A stretch of DNA of 64,000 nucleotides, taken from Clostridia bacterium. GTDB lineage: Bacteria > Bacillota > Clostridia > TANB77 > CAG-465. The notes under the pieces are model-generated. The model was not told the origin of the DNA. It did no database searches and was given only the letters and a program-made list of their open reading frames with translations. Of this stretch, positions 38,080 to 47,543 are shown piece by piece. Position numbers and translations under genes: made by a program. Every line of letters begins with the position of its first letter. Position 1 is the first letter of the stretch. The stretch spans positions 20,278-84,277 of the forward strand of contig JAOAHC010000037.1 in the NCBI GenBank assembly GCA_026415435.1. Direction: 5' to 3'.

Positions 38080-39321
38080 TTATTTTACTCTACCAACTGA
38101 AGTATTATCAACTTTTCTATTTTGAAGTTCAATTATTGGATTTTTATCTACTTCAAATCTATAGTCTTCTCCCTTTTTATTAATATAGTCATCTATTACA
38201 ATGTGACTTGGAACTTTTGATATATCTTTATTAACAATATCTTGATATTTAAAGAAATCAGCATTTTGTGGTAATTTGTCAACACCAATATATTCTTCTT
38301 TATTATCAGTTAAATTAACAGTATTTTTCAAAATATTTCTAACATATTCTACATTAGGTCCTAATTTTAAAAGCTGTGGGAATTCCCCATTTGGAATAAC
38401 CTGTTGCCACTCTTTATTTTCATATTTTTTTAATAACTCTGCTACCTTATGCAAATGAGAAACTTCTTGTTCAAAGATTTGTTCCCATATTTTCTTAATG
38501 TATGGATCGGTTTCATCTTCAAAACATGAATAATATAGATAGCATTCTGTATATTCATGCATTAACTGACTCTCAAGCCATGTAGCATTTGGATCCATTA
38601 AACTTCCATAGTGAGTTACATGTTCTTCCTCAACAAGTCCTATTTCTTGATATAACTTACGTCCAAGATCCGAGTTATAGAAACAACCTATATTCATATA
38701 ATAATTCATAGTTTGTTGTTCAGCAGCAGTGATAATTCCTATATGTAATTTTGTTATTAAATCAGTTTTTTTATAATCAGTAAATTTTCTAATTGTATCA
38801 AATGGATGTCGATGATGAGCAATTGTAGGTCTTCCTGGCATTATCTCAGTATACTTACCTACTAATTTTTCAACATGCACACCTGATTCAATTTCTAGTA
38901 AATCAGCATAACGATATAAATGATCAAAATCTTCAAGTAGCGCAAAATCAAGTGCATTTTTAACATTTGCATCTGGTTCTGACTGCGCTAGTCTGGCTGT
39001 TAAATCAACTGCTAATTGTTCATAAGAAATCGTAGTTTCTAAAATAGGTTCATTAATAGGTTTAAGACAACTTATTTTCTTTTGTTGTTGCTGTTCAATA
39101 CGTCTAAGTAAAGAAAGTTCTCTTCTTAAATCATTATTATTACAATGTCTAGAAAATTGATGTGAAAAAAATGTAGCCTCATATTCTGTACCATTCATAA
39201 GAATAATACGAGTTTTAGTATATGGGCTAACTTCATCTTTATTATATGATTTTGGATATATATTTTCCCAATCATAAATAGTTTTTTCAATATTTATAGG
39301 TTTTTGTTCAAACGGATTCAT
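38080..39321 (-). CDS. Ferritin-like (di-iron-type) protein of unknown function
   Basis: 413 residues. The central part (about 110-300) is helical with repeated ExxH-type pairs: LLEDFDHLYRYADLLE, VEEEHVTHYG and FEQEVSHLHKVAEL, plus EYTECYLYY between them. This is the spacing of four-helix di-metal proteins (ferritin/rubrerythrin superfamily). N- and C-terminal extensions are unrecognised. I start at 39321, with AGGAG 11 bases upstream. Cytosolic. Possible roles are metal storage or peroxide reduction; neither is proven by sequence. Confidence 0.7.
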   Translation of the reverse strand: MNPFEQKPINIEKTIYDWENIYPKSYNKDEVSPYTKTRIILMNGTEYEATFFSHQFSRHCNNNDLRRELSLLRRIEQQQQKKISCLKPINEPILETTISYEQLAVDLTARLAQSEPDANVKNALDFALLEDFDHLYRYADLLEIESGVHVEKLVGKYTEIMPGRPTIAHHRHPFDTIRKFTDYKKTDLITKLHIGIITAAEQQTMNYYMNIGCFYNSDLGRKLYQEIGLVEEEHVTHYGSLMDPNATWLESQLMHEYTECYLYYSCFEDETDPYIKKIWEQIFEQEVSHLHKVAELLKKYENKEWQQVIPNGEFPQLLKLGPNVEYVRNILKNTVNLTDNKEEYIGVDKLPQNADFFKYQDIVNKDISKVPSHIVIDDYINKKGEDYRFEVDKNPIIELQNRKVDNTSVGRVK

Positions 39322-39660
39322 AAATATCACACTCCTGAAACTATTATGTGTTTTTAATTCTTACATATACAATCATGTTTAACAAACTTAAATTTTACTA
39401 TATCTCTATTATAATAACTACAGATAATACTTAAATTTGAAATTTATAATAAATGTATAAAAAAAAGTATTTCGAGATTATGAAATACTTTTTAATTATT
39501 CTAATTTATACTTTGTGGAAATTTTAAATTTGTAGCATTCGGAAAATTTAGTCCTATTAAGCATCCTACTCATTAGCAACTATATTTTTTTCTGTATAGT
39601 CAATTAATTCTAAACTGATTAAGACATAACACGTAAGGCCAAAATACCTACAAGAAATAC
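39322..39660. other. Gap with a terminator and a decayed reading frame
   Basis: A terminator hairpin (AAAAAGTATTTC/GAAATACTTTTT, 39462-39494) ends a minus-strand transcript. Between it and the membrane protein gene, minus-strand frames with coding character but no start occur at 39497-39657 (fragments GLTCYVLISLELIDYTEKN and GLNFPNATNLKFPQSIN in different frames). This looks like a small gene lost from the end of that operon. Confidence 0.4.
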
Positions 39661-41082
39661 TTATTTATTATCGTTGCCCATGAAAACTGATAAATTAGAA
39701 TCTATTGTTTTATCTATGGATTTTATAAGGTTATTTTTAACTTGTATGTTTGATAAATTATTTATACTATATAGGTTTTGTTTAACCGATTTAACCGTGT
39801 TTATAGCACTAAATGGTATTATGATTATCAAAGAAACTATTGCAAAAGTCCTAACTAAATAAAAAACTTTCTTCTTTTTCTTTATTTGTGCTTCAGCATC
39901 ATCACTACGTTTCTTAAATAAAGTATAACTTAATATAATTAGTATAATACCTATTACTATTAGGACAATTCCTTGTAATAGTATAAAATCTAGTACGCCA
40001 TTAATATATGAATCTATAATTTTTTTTAGATATGTTAGATCAATATTATTAACATTATTTAATGAAGAATCTATATTTGTGTTTACAATACTTATTATAT
40101 AATTAGAAAAATATTTTGGAATCATATATAATATACCGACTATAACCAAGGGATATGCTATTATTCTAGAAAAATTCTTAAATCTAAATATTATCAGGTA
40201 TATAATAAGCATCAGTATTAACAATATACATAAAACTTCCAAATAAATATATAATTTTATATTGTTAATGGAACTTTTAAGTACTGTAACAGAATTTGTG
40301 TCTGATTCATACATATTTTTAAATAACAACTGCATATCTAAGTTATCTTTTACATAATTCATACCAAGTTTATCTCTAACAATTATTTTCATTATATCTT
40401 CAATAAATTGAGCATCATTTACACTACCGGCTTTTCTTTCAATAAATTTCACATATATTTTAGATGCACTGTACTGACTAAGTTTCAAGTCAGAAAACAC
40501 GCTATCATTTAAAATAATATTAATAGATTCTTGTGTTACATCTTGAGATTCACTGCCATTTTTACTCGAATCATTTAACCTTTTTGATAATTTTTCCATT
40601 ATATCTTTTTGCTTAGAATCAATACCATCATTTCCATTTTTACTAATTTGATCAGCATAAAAATTTATTACTGAGTCAGTCAGCGGTTTAATGTAAATAG
40701 TTGGTAATGATTTTTCCGAATTAGTAAAATATGAAAAACTACCTTTTAATAGTTTTGGTAATTCAGTAGAAATCCATTTAGAATCAATATCTTTTCTTAT
40801 TGTATTTTTATATTCTTCTACTATTTCATTTGCAAGTTTAAATTCTTCTTCATTTTTTGTATTTTCTGTAATATAATGCTTTTGATAATTAGTGATTGCT
40901 TCATCTATTGTTGTATCGATATTTTGTGCAGATATATTTTTATCAAATTGACTACTAAAATATTTGCCATTTAACACTGTATAAGTTAGTGTGTTAACAA
41001 GAATGAATACAACTAGTACTATTATAAATAATAGCGTAAAAAATAGTGCACTACTATATTTTAAAAATTTTATAAAAAACAT
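39661..41082 (-). CDS. Membrane protein of unknown function
   Basis: 473 residues: one N-terminal helix (about 10-33), a large hydrophilic extracytoplasmic region of about 240 residues rich in Lys, Ser, Asn and Asp, then four helices (about 280-302, 308-326, 365-390, 415-433). No recognised domain. It lies alone; a decayed frame follows it before the terminator. A weak CTCC-type ribosome site (GGAGGAAT) precedes the ATG. Confidence 0.65.
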   Translation of the reverse strand: MFFIKFLKYSSALFFTLLFIIVLVVFILVNTLTYTVLNGKYFSSQFDKNISAQNIDTTIDEAITNYQKHYITENTKNEEEFKLANEIVEEYKNTIRKDIDSKWISTELPKLLKGSFSYFTNSEKSLPTIYIKPLTDSVINFYADQISKNGNDGIDSKQKDIMEKLSKRLNDSSKNGSESQDVTQESINIILNDSVFSDLKLSQYSASKIYVKFIERKAGSVNDAQFIEDIMKIIVRDKLGMNYVKDNLDMQLLFKNMYESDTNSVTVLKSSINNIKLYIYLEVLCILLILMLIIYLIIFRFKNFSRIIAYPLVIVGILYMIPKYFSNYIISIVNTNIDSSLNNVNNIDLTYLKKIIDSYINGVLDFILLQGIVLIVIGIILIILSYTLFKKRSDDAEAQIKKKKKVFYLVRTFAIVSLIIIIPFSAINTVKSVKQNLYSINNLSNIQVKNNLIKSIDKTIDSNLSVFMGNDNK

Positions 41083-41143
41083 CTATATTCCTCCAATTCA
41101 TAATTTATATAATCCAATAAAACAAATAACTATATAAATTTCT

Positions 41144-41637
41144 TTAATTTTTACGTGATAATATAATATCACTCAAAGTTTTAATAAAATCTTCTCTGCT
41201 TAGTTTTATTAATTCAGCATCCATTCCAAGCTTAGTATTAGTTATTTCTTCGCCGAACCAACTAGGAATATCAAAGTTATTAAAATCATATTCACTATCA
41301 AATTCTACCTCTACTCTAATTAATCCTTCATATAATCCTTCATATAATCCTTGATATATCTTAATACTAATATATAACTATCTCTAATTATGCCATTTAA
41401 ACAGCCACTTTTTAATTCTTGGAATTTTTCTTCAGTTATTAATTCTTTATACTTTCTAAATATATTGTCTTCATCCTTTATTTTTCTTTCAATTTGAAAA
41501 GAATCATCTACTTTTTGAATTCTAACTTGATTATTAACATCATTGTTTAAATAATATCTTTCATACCTTATAGGTAATATACTACCTAAATCAGGCATAT
41601 TGTTTATTAAAAACTTTCTTTCTATTTCATATAACAT
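41144..41637 (-). pseudogene. CYTH-domain phosphatase, frameshifted
   Basis: CYTH enzymes (class IV adenylate cyclase/thiamine triphosphatase superfamily) use the EIERKFL motif, which opens this gene (start 41637). The first frame keeps the N-terminal strands and stops at 41320. The C-terminal half (GLIRVEVEFDSEYDFNNFD, then PSWFGEEIT) continues in another frame to 41144, so about one base is missing near 41345-41380. A 12-base unit (TTATATGAAGGA) is tandemly duplicated at the break, adding an extra LYEG. Full-length would be about 160 residues. Confidence 0.85.
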
Positions 41638-41804
41638 ATATACCTTACCCCTTCTTATTATGATAATATATTATCACATAATATTAATTATTTCAAACAA
41701 AATATTCTAATTAAATTATTTTATAGACAACAAAAAAAGATGATATGACATGTGTCACATCATCCTTATTGATTATCTTATTTTATTATTAGGATTCCTT
41801 ATTT

Positions 41805-42590
41805 TTAAATATCTTGACTTATTAACTTATATATTGTTGAAAAATCAAGTTCTCTATATGCGAGAAATCTGTCAATGTTGTTTGGATATGAAGTTCGTAT
41901 GTATGTATCCAAATATTGATTATTCAAGTTACTATAGACTTTTTCAAATACACCAGGGCCTCTTAACATGTTGACATTTCTTATAAACATTGCATATTCA
42001 TAGCCCCTAGGATCAAAACCTATTTTTGTAAGGTGATCTTCTCCTGTAATTTTTTCCATAAGTCTTGCCAATTTGGCTTCTTTGAAGTGACCTGCAGGAG
42101 CACAGAAATCAATTCCATATTTTTTGCACGTTTGCCTCGTCCTATGTTCCGTAATACCTTCGCATTTAATACCTCCACCAATTCCTATTAAATGCATTGC
42201 CTCATGTGGTAATGCTGATAAATAAAAATCTTCTGTTTTCATACCTTTCAAAATAGCATATCTGATATAATCCAGATAATCTCTTTCGTTTTCTACAAAT
42301 TCATCATCTGATACAAATACTATATTTGGATCTGTACCATAAACTTTGCTGTCAAAAACCACATCATTTAAAAAAGCAGGTATTTCATTTGAATACACTA
42401 TGTAACTTTCGTCTTCACACCATACACCCATTCTAGAATCAGAAAACTGTATTACATTATCTACGAATGCATCTTGTTTTAAAAGCCGTAGCTTTTCCTT
42501 TTTTATATAGCTTTCAAATTCTCCTACATAGATTTTAAGTATTTTTCTTAACTCATAAGTCAATAATTCATTTAAATCTTTATTATTCAT
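41805..42590 (-). CDS. Cytosolic HExxH metalloprotein
   Basis: 261 residues with HEAMH at 129-133, and a downstream acid pair in CEGITEH (Glu144, Glu148) that could supply the third zinc ligand of a gluzincin-type metalloprotease. IGIGGG follows the motif. No signal peptide or membrane helix, and I do not recognise the family. I start at 42590, with GGAGG 7 bases upstream; an extension of 55 residues upstream is low-complexity A/T translation. Possibly a protease or toxin-like enzyme. Single gene. Confidence 0.75.
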   Translation of the reverse strand: MNNKDLNELLTYELRKILKIYVGEFESYIKKEKLRLLKQDAFVDNVIQFSDSRMGVWCEDESYIVYSNEIPAFLNDVVFDSKVYGTDPNIVFVSDDEFVENERDYLDYIRYAILKGMKTEDFYLSALPHEAMHLIGIGGGIKCEGITEHRTRQTCKKYGIDFCAPAGHFKEAKLARLMEKITGEDHLTKIGFDPRGYEYAMFIRNVNMLRGPGVFEKVYSNLNNQYLDTYIRTSYPNNIDRFLAYRELDFSTIYKLISQDI

Positions 42591-42984
42591 TTTCAATCCT
42601 CCAAATTTTCTTAGATTTATAATATCTCTTAGATATATTATACCATAGATTACATAAAAATACAATTGTTGTATTGTAATTATATGGTAAATATAGTAAA
42701 TATCGATTAAATTAAAATTTTTATACAATAAAATAGATATCCTGACATATGTCAAAGTACCCTAGTGTGATTATTTATTTTTTGCGTCTTGTATCACCAA
42801 GCATATATTATGTCCCCTTCCTCGAAAAGTACCTATAGTAAAAATATTTCATTTACCATACTATACACTTTTATTAATAATTAATTATTAAAAATATAAA
42901 ATACTAATTCTTAGTACTACTCTCTAGCAATTAACGACATAATATGATATAATGCTAGTTGACTTTGTATAAGGAGTGTTTTAT

Positions 42985-43515
42985 ATGGATGAGTTTAAAA
43001 GATTAGATAAAATAAATTATTATTTAGATATTGCAGAAGCTGTATCTGAAAGAGGAACATGTTATAGAAAAAATTATGGTAGTATTATTGTAAAAAATGA
43101 TGAGGTAATATCAACAGGATATACCGGTGCTCCAAGAGGCAGAATTAACTGTATAGATTTAGGATATTGCGTAAGAAGAGAAAAATTCCCTGAAATAGGT
43201 AACGGAGAAAGATTTGATATTTGTAGATCTGTTCATAGTGAACAAAACGCTATAATAAGTGCTGCTAGAAAAGATATGATTGGTGCATCTTTGTTTATGG
43301 TAGGAAAATATTCTAAAATAAGAAAATACAATAATGACATAGCAGGTACATACGCTAAAGATCCGGACAGTTGTCAATTTTGCAAAAGATTTATAATTAA
43401 TTCTGGAATTGAAAAAGTATATATTAGAATAAATAAAGACGAATACAAAGAAATAAATGTTGCTGATTGGATAGATAAGGATGAACTTTTAGAGGGTAAT
43501 TTAGGATATAAATAA
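42985..43515 (+). CDS. Deoxycytidylate (dCMP) deaminase-like protein
   Basis: 176-residue zinc-dependent deaminase of the CDA superfamily, probably dCMP to dUMP. Zinc ligands are visible in VHSEQNAI (His, with the catalytic Glu) and SCQFCKR (Cys-x2-Cys). GYTGAPRGRINC is the dCMP-deaminase signature. The usual HAE is HSE here. The start at 42985 has AAGGAG 8 bases upstream, with a GTG nearer to be ignored. The GNAT gene follows after 16 bases. Confidence 0.92.
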   Translation: MDEFKRLDKINYYLDIAEAVSERGTCYRKNYGSIIVKNDEVISTGYTGAPRGRINCIDLGYCVRREKFPEIGNGERFDICRSVHSEQNAIISAARKDMIGASLFMVGKYSKIRKYNNDIAGTYAKDPDSCQFCKRFIINSGIEKVYIRINKDEYKEINVADWIDKDELLEGNLGYK

Positions 43516-43531
43516 TAGGAGGTATCCCAAT

Positions 43532-44005
43532 ATGAATAATTTAGTTCTAAGAAAAGCTGAAATAGATGATATATTGGATATTCAAAAACTAAGTCAGGAA
43601 CTATTTGAATATGAATATCATGAATTAGATAATAAAATTATTAATATGGAATGGTCTCTAAGTAAAGATGGCGAAGATAATTTTAAAAACTTAATTGAAG
43701 ATCACTTTGTATATGTTGCTGAGTATAATGATAATATAGTTGGATATGTATGTGGTAAGATTTTAAAAAAGCAATCGTGGTTAAATGTACAATTTTCGGA
43801 ACTTATAAATTTGTATGTAAAAAAAGATTATAGAAATAATGACATTGGTAAAAAACTTGTAAGTGAATTTAAAAATTTCTGTAAAGAAAATGATATACAT
43901 CACATAAAACTATGTACACTAAGTAGTAATATAAACGCCATTGAATTCTATAAATTAAATGGATTTAAAAGTTATGACAATATTCTAGTCTATAATGATA
44001 ATTAG
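43532..44005 (+). CDS. GNAT family N-acetyltransferase
   Basis: 157 residues with the acetyl-CoA binding signature region VKKDYRNNDIGKKLVSEF and the C-terminal IEFYKLNGF motif typical of GNAT enzymes. Substrate unknown. It is second in a two-gene unit with dCMP deaminase and has a GGAGG site. A terminator follows. Confidence 0.9.
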   Translation: MNNLVLRKAEIDDILDIQKLSQELFEYEYHELDNKIINMEWSLSKDGEDNFKNLIEDHFVYVAEYNDNIVGYVCGKILKKQSWLNVQFSELINLYVKKDYRNNDIGKKLVSEFKNFCKENDIHHIKLCTLSSNINAIEFYKLNGFKSYDNILVYNDN

Positions 44006-44013
44006 TTTAAAAT

Positions 44014-44042
44014 TAAAAAGCAGAGGAATTCCCCTGCTTTCA
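44014..44042. terminator. Bidirectional terminator
   Basis: The stem AAAGCAGAGGAA/TTCCCCTGCTTT with one mismatch lies between the convergent GNAT and MBL genes, with T-rich continuation on the minus strand. Confidence 0.75.
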
Positions 44043-44059
44043 TTTCTATCTGTTTTCAT

Positions 44060-44938
44060 CTATTGGTTTACAAACCAATACATTTTATTTTCAAAGAATT
44101 CATATTTTAGTTTACCTTTATCATATAAGTATGACAAATATGACCTTATAGTACTTCCGACTAATACATATTGATTTATATCTAAAACTAAATCATATTC
44201 ATCCATCATCTTCTTAAATATATCTTCAAAACATATTCTTTCACTGCAAATTTTAGTTATTTTTTCGCATATCTCATAAATCTTATTTCTGTTTTCTTCT
44301 ATCAAAGCTGATATATTTGAACTAACTACTGAGTGAGATGGTACAAATATGCACTCCTCCATTTTTTCCAATTTATCTAAGGATGATAAATATTCATGAA
44401 TATCATAAATAAAGAATATATGATATTTATTAAGTATATTTGATCCAAATAAACTATCTCCTATAAAGACAACATTATCAGGAGTTTTTATTCCTATCAT
44501 ATCAAAAAAATGTCCTTTTATCGGTATTATTTCAAGATTTTTTGGAAAATTTTCAGAATAACAACTTGTTGTTTTAGAACATTCTGCCATAAGAAACTTA
44601 TTTCTTAAATCTTTGCAAGGATAACCACCATATAAAAATGAAGATTCCAAAATTGTATTTTCTATAAAAATATTTTCAATATTAGTACTCATAACAATAC
44701 AGCCAGTTTTATCTTGTAAATATTTATTACCACCTACATGATCTCCGTTAGAATGAGTATTAATTATTGCTTTTAGCTTCCAACTTTTTTCATCTAAGAT
44801 TCTTATTATTTTTTTAGCTGCCTCTTTATCATTTCCACTATCTATTAAATATGCATTATCACCTTCCACATATATTCCAACTTTAGTTGGACTCTCTATG
44901 TAATAAGTTGAATTTTTTAATTTAATTAATTCGTACAT
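44060..44938 (-). CDS. Metallo-beta-lactamase-fold hydrolase with HxNxDH motif
   Basis: 292 residues. The first metal motif reads THSNGDHVGG, where the second His of the usual HxHxDH is Asn. IGDSLFG and a later PSHS supply further ligands. The C-terminal 70 residues (about 220-292) may be a winged-helix-like extension. The loss of one zinc ligand suggests a mononuclear or altered enzyme. It precedes a second MBL-fold gene in the same strand group, 36 bases away. Substrate unknown. Confidence 0.85.
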   Translation of the reverse strand: MYELIKLKNSTYYIESPTKVGIYVEGDNAYLIDSGNDKEAAKKIIRILDEKSWKLKAIINTHSNGDHVGGNKYLQDKTGCIVMSTNIENIFIENTILESSFLYGGYPCKDLRNKFLMAECSKTTSCYSENFPKNLEIIPIKGHFFDMIGIKTPDNVVFIGDSLFGSNILNKYHIFFIYDIHEYLSSLDKLEKMEECIFVPSHSVVSSNISALIEENRNKIYEICEKITKICSERICFEDIFKKMMDEYDLVLDINQYVLVGSTIRSYLSYLYDKGKLKYEFFENKMYWFVNQ

Positions 44939-44974
44939 CTATAATACTCCTTTTCTTGAAATTATATAATTTAA

Positions 44975-45631
44975 CTATTCTATCACAATAGTCTCCTCGT
45001 TTTCAAGAATTTTATATTCAACTCCATGTTTTTTAAACATTTCATCTATATATTCATAATTAGGAGGATAAGCAGGATTATCCGTATGAATAAGTATTGA
45101 ATGCTTTGCTTCTACTTCTTTTGAGTATAAAGCTGCTTCAAAAGCTGACATTGTAAGATCATGTCCTGTAACAGGCATTGCTAGCACATCCGCCTTATAT
45201 TCGTTTTTAAAACAAATAGTATCACTTGTGTCATATAGTCTGGTAGTACCATCATCAATTATATAACCCACATTTTCATAGATTTCTTTGCCATCCTTAA
45301 GCATTGGTTGATATCCATGAATAGCATCTACAACGTTAATTTTTATATATTCCAATTCAATAATATCACCTGTTTTAACCACATTTATATTTAAACTTTT
45401 ATATGTATTTTTAACTTCTTGAGAAGAATATATTTTTATATTACTATTAAGCCTCGCAATTACTTCTTCATTACAATGATCAGGATGCTTGTGTGTTATA
45501 AGTATACAATCTACACTATTCCATATATCAAAATATTCCTCTTTATATTTTAATACACCTGGGTCTAATAATATTTTTTTACCTTTAGTCTCAATTAATA
45601 AACATGATTGTGGAAATTTTGTTATCTTCAT
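44975..45631 (-). CDS. UlaG-like metallo-beta-lactamase-fold hydrolase
   Basis: 218 residues with THKHPDHCNEE (full HxHxDH), an IKYYD-type core and VTGHDLTM; the short first segment LIETKGKKILLDPG is typical of UlaG/YtkL-type MBL enzymes. Zinc-dependent; substrate unknown. It follows the HD-domain gene by 22 bases, so HD, this MBL and the next MBL are likely one operon. Confidence 0.9.
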   Translation of the reverse strand: MKITKFPQSCLLIETKGKKILLDPGVLKYKEEYFDIWNSVDCILITHKHPDHCNEEVIARLNSNIKIYSSQEVKNTYKSLNINVVKTGDIIELEYIKINVVDAIHGYQPMLKDGKEIYENVGYIIDDGTTRLYDTSDTICFKNEYKADVLAMPVTGHDLTMSAFEAALYSKEVEAKHSILIHTDNPAYPPNYEYIDEMFKKHGVEYKILENEETIVIE

Positions 45632-45653
45632 AATCTTTTCTCTCCTTTATATA

Positions 45654-46427
45654 TTATATTTTAGATTTCACATACTCTATGGCGTGTTGTCTAACCTTTT
45701 CCATTTTTTCTTTAGTTTCTGGTTTTTTATAATCTAATCTATCTATTATTTTATTTATATAATCCCTATTATTTATATATTTAAACCCCGATCTAAAATT
45801 AAAATCAAATATAAAAGCAATAAATGAAATCCATGAGTCTAAGCTAGTGACTTTTTCTTTACTAAGTATAAGTTTATTATTCATGAAAGTATTAAATATT
45901 GCGTCAGTTATCACATCATTTTCAAGAATTTCTCTATTTGAGTTATCAATAATATTTTCAAAATCATCATAAGATTTAACTCTAAAATTATCCATTTTAT
46001 CAGCATCTCTTAATATTTTTGTATGTAACAATTCTATCTCATTTAAATTTTCCTCTATACTATATTTATTATGATTTAAAATTGCTTTAAAAATAATATT
46101 ATCATATTTGTCGTCTATTATAAATTTTCTTATTAGGTTTTCATCAAATAATATCCTACATGCAATTAATGCGTGATCAACTGTAACATAATCTTTAAAA
46201 TTATCATATTTTTTTATTTGCTCAAATCTTCCTAAATCATGTAATAATGCTATTATTTTTGAAAGTTCAATATCTTCGTCAGACAACTTTAAATCTTTTG
46301 AAACATATTCACTGCAATTAACAACACCATATGTATGTCTTATTTTTAAACTGTTTTTTCCATATTTAGTATCAAAATTCTTTATATATTTTTTGAATTC
46401 TTCATATGCTACTTTATAATCTAACAT
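45654..46427 (-). CDS. HD-domain phosphohydrolase
   Basis: 257 residues with HD-superfamily metal ligands: H at HTYGV (near 28), LLHDLGRFEQ (HD) and VDHA, then a later Asp in LRDADKMDNF. Such proteins act on nucleotides or nucleotide second messengers. GGAGG precedes the ATG, which follows the decayed small frame of the NapH-like operon. Confidence 0.9.
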   Translation of the reverse strand: MLDYKVAYEEFKKYIKNFDTKYGKNSLKIRHTYGVVNCSEYVSKDLKLSDEDIELSKIIALLHDLGRFEQIKKYDNFKDYVTVDHALIACRILFDENLIRKFIIDDKYDNIIFKAILNHNKYSIEENLNEIELLHTKILRDADKMDNFRVKSYDDFENIIDNSNREILENDVITDAIFNTFMNNKLILSKEKVTSLDSWISFIAFIFDFNFRSGFKYINNRDYINKIIDRLDYKKPETKEKMEKVRQHAIEYVKSKI

Positions 46428-46608
46428 TTATACCTCCATAAATCCATTTCTATTCCATAACAATAAAGCTGTATTAGTATCTATAGGCTTGTCTCTTATC
46501 GCTTCAAATAGTACTATTTAATATGTTTTTTTAGCACTCTTCCATAATTATATGAATTTCTTTGATAATTAAGTGCCCTATGTATTTTAAAATTTCTTCT
46601 CTATTCAC
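46428..46608 (-). pseudogene. Disrupted small gene after the NapH-like gene
   Basis: A GTG start at 46608 has GGAGG 6 bases upstream and overlaps the NapH-like stop by 8 bases. It encodes 25 residues (VNREEILKYIGHLIIKEIHI...) and stops at 46531. Coding character resumes in another frame at 46517-46428 (IRDKPIDTNTALLLWNRNG, then FMEV), ending one base before the HD gene start. Probably one gene of about 60 codons broken by a stop and a frameshift. Family not recognised. Confidence 0.55.
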
Positions 46609-47488
46609 GTATATCCTCCGTTAATTCCTCTTGTTCATTTTCTACTACTTTTTCAGCAATACTATTATCTTCATTGTTATCACTTGTATTGTCATCATCT
46701 GCATTATTTCTTGCCTCACATATTAAATGACACATAGTACCCATTGGACAAAATACACACCAAGTACGAGGTTTAAATAATATCATCATTATAAAGCCAA
46801 TTATTGTTGAAGTAAGCATTATGCTATAAAACCCAAATGCAAACTGAGCTATCCAAGAAGCTACGGATCCGCCATATGCAAAACTCCAATTTAATTTAAA
46901 AGTCCAAAACAACGTGACTACCTGCTCAACACTTTTATAATTTTCAAAAACCAAATATGTATTTGTTATCATACTAACAAACATTATTAAAAAAAATATT
47001 AAAAATCCATATCTAAATATTTTACTTCTAAGTACCTTTGGAGTTTCCTGATTTAAACATATATTTAGTTTATCACCTATTAAAGTAAACAGCTGCCCTC
47101 TTCCACAATACTTTTTACAAAATAGTTTTGAACCTGTTACAATTGATAATATAATAGGAACAAAGAAACATATAAGCCCAAGCCAAGCAAATAAAATGTT
47201 AAAAAATCCTAATACTAGATAAGTTGTAGATATAATCCACATATAATCATACCATTTTTTAGTTTTTCTATTTATATTTTCAACTTCACCATTTATTTTT
47301 ATTGCAGAAGCTGGGCAATTCTCAACACACTTTTTACAACCAATACATAATTTATCATCAACTTGTGCATAAATGCCATTATGTATTTGAATAGCTCCTT
47401 TAGGACATACTTTTGTGCAACTCCCACAAGCAACGCACTCATATTTTAGTACAAAAGCTTTCTTTAATTTTATTTTATCTATTTCCAT
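46601..47488 (-). CDS. NapH-like 4Fe-4S membrane ferredoxin
   Basis: 295 residues. The N-terminal 60 residues carry two [4Fe-4S] ferredoxin motifs (CVACGSCTKVCPKG, CIGCKKCVENCPAS). About four membrane helices follow (about 85-125, 160-190, 225-245), with the NapH-family cysteine cluster CVFCPMGTMC near the end. Such proteins pass electrons from the cytosol or quinone pool to membrane partners. Here no nitrate reductase is present. A small disrupted gene and an HD gene follow. Confidence 0.9.
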   Translation of the reverse strand: MEIDKIKLKKAFVLKYECVACGSCTKVCPKGAIQIHNGIYAQVDDKLCIGCKKCVENCPASAIKINGEVENINRKTKKWYDYMWIISTTYLVLGFFNILFAWLGLICFFVPIILSIVTGSKLFCKKYCGRGQLFTLIGDKLNICLNQETPKVLRSKIFRYGFLIFFLIMFVSMITNTYLVFENYKSVEQVVTLFWTFKLNWSFAYGGSVASWIAQFAFGFYSIMLTSTIIGFIMMILFKPRTWCVFCPMGTMCHLICEARNNADDDNTSDNNEDNSIAEKVVENEQEELTEDIRE

Positions 47489-47543
47489 ACTACCTCCATA
47501 ATATATTTAATATTAAATTATATTATGGAAGTGATAGTCCTAA

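Noticed and set aside
42591..42755. N-terminal extension of the HExxH protein
   Set aside because: A/T-rich hydrophobic translation before a clear GGAGG site and internal ATG.
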